A stretch of 10,637 nucleotides of DNA from CSBr16-58 sp051859825 (lineage in GTDB: Bacteria; Bacteroidota; Bacteroidia; Flavobacteriales; Schleiferiaceae). The stretch is from assembly GCA_051859825.1 (NCBI GenBank), contig JBHYFA010000087.1, positions 1-10,637 of the forward strand, written 5' to 3'. Positions 7,180 to 10,637 of the stretch are shown here, piece after piece. The notes beneath the pieces were generated by a model. The model was not told where the DNA came from, did not search any database, and saw only the letters and a program-made list of their open reading frames with translations. The position numbers and the translations under genes were made by a program. The number at the start of each line of letters is the position of its first letter. Within the stretch, counting starts at the first letter, position 1.

Positions 7180-8586
7180 ATGAATATTCGTTACGCCTTC
7201 CTTTTTTCGTTGTTTTCCTTTTTTGGTTATAGTCAAACATTAATCCACTATTGGCACTTCAATAATCTTTCGGGAACGGTAGATTCTGTTCAGGCAGATT
7301 ATTCGGCTTTGCCTACATCGCCATGGATTTCTTTTCCGGGAACCGGCGCTGGTTTTTTAGACGATGTAAATGACGGCGACACGCTCAACTTGAGAATGGG
7401 TCAGAATGATGGGCGAGGTTTGCGTGTTCGCAACCCATCAGATACTCGAATGCTCATGATACCTATGCCTACAACTGATTTTGAGGATATTCAATTTAGT
7501 TATGCGGTAAAGCGAACCAATAACGGTGCTCAGAAACAATGGCTATCTTTTTCTACCGATAATGGTCAAACGTGGTCTAATGCTGCACCTTTTAATGATA
7601 CTGTATTAGTTGGACTTGACTATGTGGTTGAGAGTTTTGATTTTTCAAGTTTAGGGGCAGCAAACGATAATCCGGATTTTTGGGTGCGTATAGAATTTTT
7701 TGCCGGTTCAGATAATTCCAGTGGAAATAACCGCTTTGATAACATTGTTTTGGAAGGTAGCCCACTTGGAGGTGGAAGCACACCAACCGGAGCCTTAATT
7801 CATTATTGGCATTTTAACGGTATCAGCGGAACTGTGTCTGGCCCTGTTGATGCAGACTATTCAAGAATTCCCAATGTTACACCAAGTCTTGACTACATAG
7901 GCAGTGGTGACGGATTTATGGATGAGTTTTCTCCTGGTAGTGGTTTGAATTTACAGCGAGGTGAACCTGCTGGTTTGGCATTACGAGTACGCAATCCTTC
8001 TTTCGATCGCGCATTGATTATTGAATTACCTACTACTGAGTGCTCAGACATTGTTTTGATGTACGATGCCCACCGCTCTGGATCTGGGATGTTATTTAAT
8101 AATGTTGCCTACACCGTTGATGGAGTAAATTACGATACAGTAGGTATGGGAATAAGCATGGTTTCCATTACGGAGTCATACCAAACCTTTACTTTTGATT
8201 TTAGTGGTATTGCTGCGGCAAATGATAATCCCAACTTCAAGGTGAGAATTACTTGGTCGGGTAATACGAATCAGCCCAATGGAAATAATCGTTATGATAA
8301 TATAGCGATGTTTGCCGGCTCTACTACTTTGAGTAGTCAATTAATTGAGTCAGATTTCCAAGAGTTGAAAATATTCCCTCAACCTGCTACTGATTACGTT
8401 GTTTTAAGTGGTCTTGATGCAGATAAAGTACAACTCATTTCAATGAATGGCGCATGTGTTTTGGATGCTGAGGTGAAAAATAAGACAGAAGTACGTTTAG
8501 AAGTAGGCCATTTACCAAAGGGAAGTTATTTAATTAGAACTTTCAAAGGAGCAAGTATGCAAGTTAAACGTATTGTAATACAATAA
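7180..8586 (+). CDS. T9SS-secreted protein with two tandem homologous beta domains
   Basis: 468 aa. Signal peptide at residues 1-19 ('FLFSLFSFFGYSQ'). Two tandem copies of one domain follow, about 21-193 and 206-380. Both start 'LIHYWHFN..SGTV', share 'ADYS.IP/LP', 'LRVRNPS..R', 'AANDNP.F.VRI' and end 'NNR.DNI', joined by a short Gly/Ser/Thr-rich linker (195-204). The domain looks like the beta-sandwich modules often seen in Bacteroidota secreted proteins; I cannot assign a ligand or enzyme activity. Residues about 396-468 are a T9SS type A sorting domain ('LKIFPQPATD', 'LPKGSYLIRTF', 'VKRIVIQ'). The protein should cross the inner membrane by Sec and the outer membrane by T9SS. It stands alone between a divergent upstream gene and a strong terminator, so it is probably monocistronic. 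The ATG start is set by the signal peptide. Confidence 0.92.
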   Translation: MNIRYAFLFSLFSFFGYSQTLIHYWHFNNLSGTVDSVQADYSALPTSPWISFPGTGAGFLDDVNDGDTLNLRMGQNDGRGLRVRNPSDTRMLMIPMPTTDFEDIQFSYAVKRTNNGAQKQWLSFSTDNGQTWSNAAPFNDTVLVGLDYVVESFDFSSLGAANDNPDFWVRIEFFAGSDNSSGNNRFDNIVLEGSPLGGGSTPTGALIHYWHFNGISGTVSGPVDADYSRIPNVTPSLDYIGSGDGFMDEFSPGSGLNLQRGEPAGLALRVRNPSFDRALIIELPTTECSDIVLMYDAHRSGSGMLFNNVAYTVDGVNYDTVGMGISMVSITESYQTFTFDFSGIAAANDNPNFKVRITWSGNTNQPNGNNRYDNIAMFAGSTTLSSQLIESDFQELKIFPQPATDYVVLSGLDADKVQLISMNGACVLDAEVKNKTEVRLEVGHLPKGSYLIRTFKGASMQVKRIVIQ

Positions 8587-8612
8587 TTTAATAATTAGTA
8601 TGTTTCTAAAAT

Positions 8613-8651
8613 AACCTGATTACGCTCAATTGAGCCCATCAGGTTTTTTTT
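8613..8651 (+). terminator. Rho-independent terminator after the tandem-domain gene
   Basis: Perfect 8-bp stem AACCTGAT (8613-8620) with ATCAGGTT (8638-8645), containing an inner perfect palindrome GCTCAATTGAGC (8624-8635), then a run of eight T (8644-8651). It isolates the polysaccharide export genes from the upstream gene. Confidence 0.92.
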
Positions 8652-8661
8652 ATTAAAAACA

Positions 8662-8695
8662 TTGTCCGGCAGACTATGATCGTTTTCTATATTTG
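8662..8695 (+). promoter_or_regulatory. Bacteroidota-type promoter of the polysaccharide export operon
   Basis: -33 TTG (8662-8664), 23-bp spacer, then TATATTTG (8688-8695), an exact TAnnTTTG. Transcription would start near 8702, giving a leader of about 18 nt before ATG 8720. It lies directly after the upstream terminator, as expected for a new transcription unit. It also argues against TTG 8693 as the start codon, since that triplet sits in the -7 element. Confidence 0.65.
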
Positions 8696-8719
8696 CGGGC
8701 TGATAAAATTCTATTTGAG

Positions 8720-9541
8720 ATGCTGAAATCCAAACCACTGCTCTTTGCAATACTGATAATGATGGGAACCTCTTGTATTCCACGTAAACGCTTGATTTAC
8801 TTACAAGATAAAGGAACGGAGTTGGAATTAAGCGAAGACGGCCACATGAAGATTGCTCGTAGCCTGTACAAACTCCAACAGGGGGATATGTTGATGATAA
8901 CCATTAAGAGTTTGGATGAGGATGCGAATAAGTTATTCAGGGATGCAGACTTTGGAGGAATGATGCAAGGAGGAGGATTTGGAGGAATGCCACTAGGTGG
9001 CGGTGACTTCATCTTTTTCCTTATGGGGCAAACAATTGACTCAGAAGGAAAGATAAAAATCCCTGTACTGGGCGATTTGAAAATTGAGGGGCTTACGGAA
9101 GAAGAAGTTCAAAAACTCATCGATCAACGTTTAGCTCTTTATTTCAAGGAATCTACTGTTTTTTCACGAGTACGTCAGGCTGGTATTCGTTTTTCCATTG
9201 TGGGGGAAGTTAATCGTCCGGGGCGTCACGTTATAATGTCGCCTTACGTAAATATCATCGAAGCCTTAGCTTATGCGGGCGACATTGGTTTTGTGGGCGA
9301 TCGTCGTCAGGTGCAGATTGTACGCTTGTACCCCGAAGGTTACAAAGTTTTTGAAGTTGATTTAACGGATCAGGCAATTATCAATGATCCATTGTTTTTT
9401 ATTCAGCCAAACGATATTATTCAGGTAAGGCCACTTCGCCAAAAGACCTTTGGTGTAGGTACTACAGGTTTCCAAACCATCTCGGGAACCGTTGGGGTTT
9501 TAACATCAACACTTACTCTAATATTCTTGCTAACGAGGTAG
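8720..9541 (+). CDS. Wza/GumB-type outer-membrane polysaccharide export lipoprotein
   Basis: 273 aa from ATG 8720. The N-terminus is a lipoprotein signal ('LLFAILIMMGTSC', acylated Cys at residue 19), which sets the start; the longer TTG 8693 frame is unlikely. Residues about 51-131 are the polysaccharide export (Poly_export) domain ('LQQGDMLMITI', 'DSEGKIKIPVLGDLKI', 'GLTEEEVQKLI'). Residues about 158-206 are an SLBB domain ('FSIVGEVNRPGRHV', 'NIIEALAYAGDIG'). Family members form the oligomeric outer-membrane channel for capsule or exopolysaccharide, docking on a Wzc-type partner, here the next gene 56 bp downstream. A hydrophobic C-terminus (253-272) may be the membrane-spanning helix. Odd: a Gly/Met-rich stretch at about 78-95 ('FGGMMQGGGFGGMPLGGG') interrupts the export domain. 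The polymer made cannot be told from this window. Confidence 0.93.
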   Translation: MLKSKPLLFAILIMMGTSCIPRKRLIYLQDKGTELELSEDGHMKIARSLYKLQQGDMLMITIKSLDEDANKLFRDADFGGMMQGGGFGGMPLGGGDFIFFLMGQTIDSEGKIKIPVLGDLKIEGLTEEEVQKLIDQRLALYFKESTVFSRVRQAGIRFSIVGEVNRPGRHVIMSPYVNIIEALAYAGDIGFVGDRRQVQIVRLYPEGYKVFEVDLTDQAIINDPLFFIQPNDIIQVRPLRQKTFGVGTTGFQTISGTVGVLTSTLTLIFLLTR

Positions 9542-9597
9542 TTTGCTTAGACTTAGAATCGACATCGTTGCATTGGAAAAAAAAATAGCAGAAGAGA

Positions 9598-10637
9598 ATG
9601 AATCCAAATTATCCACAAGGACAAGACCCATTTCAGCAAGAGCAAGAAGATCAAATAGATATTAAGAGTCTAATTGCTAGATTACTCAGGAATATTCATT
9701 TTGTAATTATTGGGTTGGTAGTGGGAGTATCAATTGCTTTCGTTTATACGCGAACCATTACTCCGCAGTACAAATCTGAGTCTATCATGCTCATGAAAGA
9801 CGAAAAGAACGAAGGCAGTTCTCTTCAACTTATTGCCACGAGTATGGGATATTATAATCCAAGGTTGAAGTTTGAGAACGAAATTCTCATCATGAAATCC
9901 AGAAGGCTTACCGAGAAAACGCTTCGCAAGCTAGATTTTCACGTGGTTTATAGTTACCAAAGTAGGCTCAAGTTATTAGAAATGTACGGAAGCCAAACGC
10001 CTTACATTTTCGATTTTGATTCTTCGCATGTACAATTGGTCAGCTCTACCTACGAATTTACACCAGCAGGTAACGGAACGTTTGAATTTAATATTGAAGT
10101 AGGCGGGAGTTGTTTTAATTTTAATCTAGAAACTTCTCGTCCGGGCCCCGGAGAGGAATGGGAATCTCCTCATAAAACGATTAGTTTAGGGCAATGGGTA
10201 GAATCTCCGTACTATCGTTTTCGATTAATTGAAAATCCGGAGCACTCAGGCGACAAGTTAGGAACACCGTTTAAAGTATCGCTTCATACCCCCATGTCTC
10301 TGGTAGATGGGTACAGAGAGAGACTCAAAATTGAACCAACAGCCAAAGAATCTTCGGGCATGACTCTTTCTATAGAGGGGCCAAACCAAGAGAAAAATTC
10401 TCGATACTTAGATATGTTTATGTCAACCTATATTGAGCATAATTTGGGCGAGAAAAATGGTCAAGGATTGAAAACCATTGATTTTATCGACAATAATTTA
10501 AATAAAATTGAAGATTCGTTATCTCAAGCTCGAGATATTTTACAAGACTTTCAAACCTCAAGGCAAATCATTGATTTATCTAGTGAAGCCGAAAGAGCCA
10601 TTGGGCATTTATTTGAAGTTGAGCGAGAGCTTACTGC
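9598..10637 (+). CDS. Wzc-type polysaccharide chain-length/co-polymerase protein, 5' part
   Basis: The frame stays open from ATG 9598 to the window end (346 codons), so the gene is cut at its 3' side. A charged, Gln-rich N-terminus ('MNPNYPQGQDPFQQEQEDQ') precedes 'DIKSLIARLLRNIHF' and a membrane helix at about 33-50 ('FVIIGLVVGVSIAFVY'), then 'TPQYKSESIMLMKDEKNE'. This is the Wzz-type chain-length domain opening of Bacteroidota Wzc proteins. The rest seen is periplasmic, ending in a predicted coiled-coil part (about 300-346, 'LNKIEDSLSQARDILQDF'). By family knowledge a second membrane helix and a cytoplasmic BY-kinase domain with Walker motifs and a Tyr-rich tail would follow, but neither is in the window. 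It contacts the Wza-type channel encoded just upstream and shares its promoter. Confidence 0.9.
   Translation, partial: MNPNYPQGQDPFQQEQEDQIDIKSLIARLLRNIHFVIIGLVVGVSIAFVYTRTITPQYKSESIMLMKDEKNEGSSLQLIATSMGYYNPRLKFENEILIMKSRRLTEKTLRKLDFHVVYSYQSRLKLLEMYGSQTPYIFDFDSSHVQLVSSTYEFTPAGNGTFEFNIEVGGSCFNFNLETSRPGPGEEWESPHKTISLGQWVESPYYRFRLIENPEHSGDKLGTPFKVSLHTPMSLVDGYRERLKIEPTAKESSGMTLSIEGPNQEKNSRYLDMFMSTYIEHNLGEKNGQGLKTIDFIDNNLNKIEDSLSQARDILQDFQTSRQIIDLSSEAERAIGHLFEVERELT

Noticed and set aside
8693..8719. TTG 8693 as the start of the Wza-type gene
   Set aside because: The TTG lies inside a good -7 promoter element, and ATG 8720 gives a proper lipoprotein signal peptide.
8595..9012. Minus-strand open frames at 8595-8783 and 8797-9012
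   Set aside because: They overlap the terminator, promoter and export gene; the Pro-rich product is the complement of the Gly-rich insertion.
1..10637. CRISPR array, tRNA/rRNA, prophage or defence genes
   Set aside because: No regularly spaced direct repeats, RNA gene signatures, or proteins of such systems were recognised on either strand.

Overview
The window looks like chromosomal DNA from a member of the Bacteroidota, most likely a marine-type flavobacterium. Three predicted secreted proteins end in a type A sorting domain of the type IX secretion system (T9SS), which is found only in this phylum. Bacteroidota-style -7 elements (TAnnTTTG) lie in front of at least two genes. The base composition is moderately AT-rich with very AT-rich spacers, and there is a Wza/Wzc-type polysaccharide export pair of the Bacteroidota kind.

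Layout: (1) 1-969 is the 3' end of a T9SS-secreted protein with a PKD domain, cut by the window edge. (2) 973-1129 is a roughly 157-bp palindromic, MITE/REP-like element, followed by AT-rich spacer. (3) 1481-5611 is a large (1376 aa) multidomain T9SS-secreted protein with a right-handed beta-helix. Its last ~320 residues are a paralogue of the protein at 1-969, and a good terminator follows it. (4) 5686-5837 is a GC-rich inverted-repeat element. (5) 5958-6098 is a 46-aa DUF2256 zinc-ribbon-like protein, overlapping tail to tail with (6) 6089-6865 on the minus strand, an exported protein with a carboxypeptidase-regulatory-like domain. (7) 7180-8586 is a T9SS-secreted protein made of two tandem copies of one domain, followed by a terminator. 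(8) 8720-9541 is a Wza/GumB-type outer-membrane polysaccharide export lipoprotein, and (9) 9598-10637 is the start of its Wzc-type inner-membrane partner, which runs off the end.

Functionally there are two themes. The left 8.6 kb is dominated by cell-surface or secreted proteins exported by Sec and then T9SS; their substrates or ligands cannot be told from sequence. The right end is the start of an exopolysaccharide or capsule export operon with its own promoter at about 8662-8695; its glycosyltransferases and flippase would be expected beyond the window. No defence system, prophage, transposase, tRNA, rRNA or CRISPR array was seen. The less ordinary items are the two inverted-repeat intergenic elements, the unlisted DUF2256 gene with its convergent overlap, a marked codon-usage shift inside the large secreted gene, and a glycine/methionine-rich insertion in the Wza homologue. 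I see no clear evidence of a new multi-gene system.
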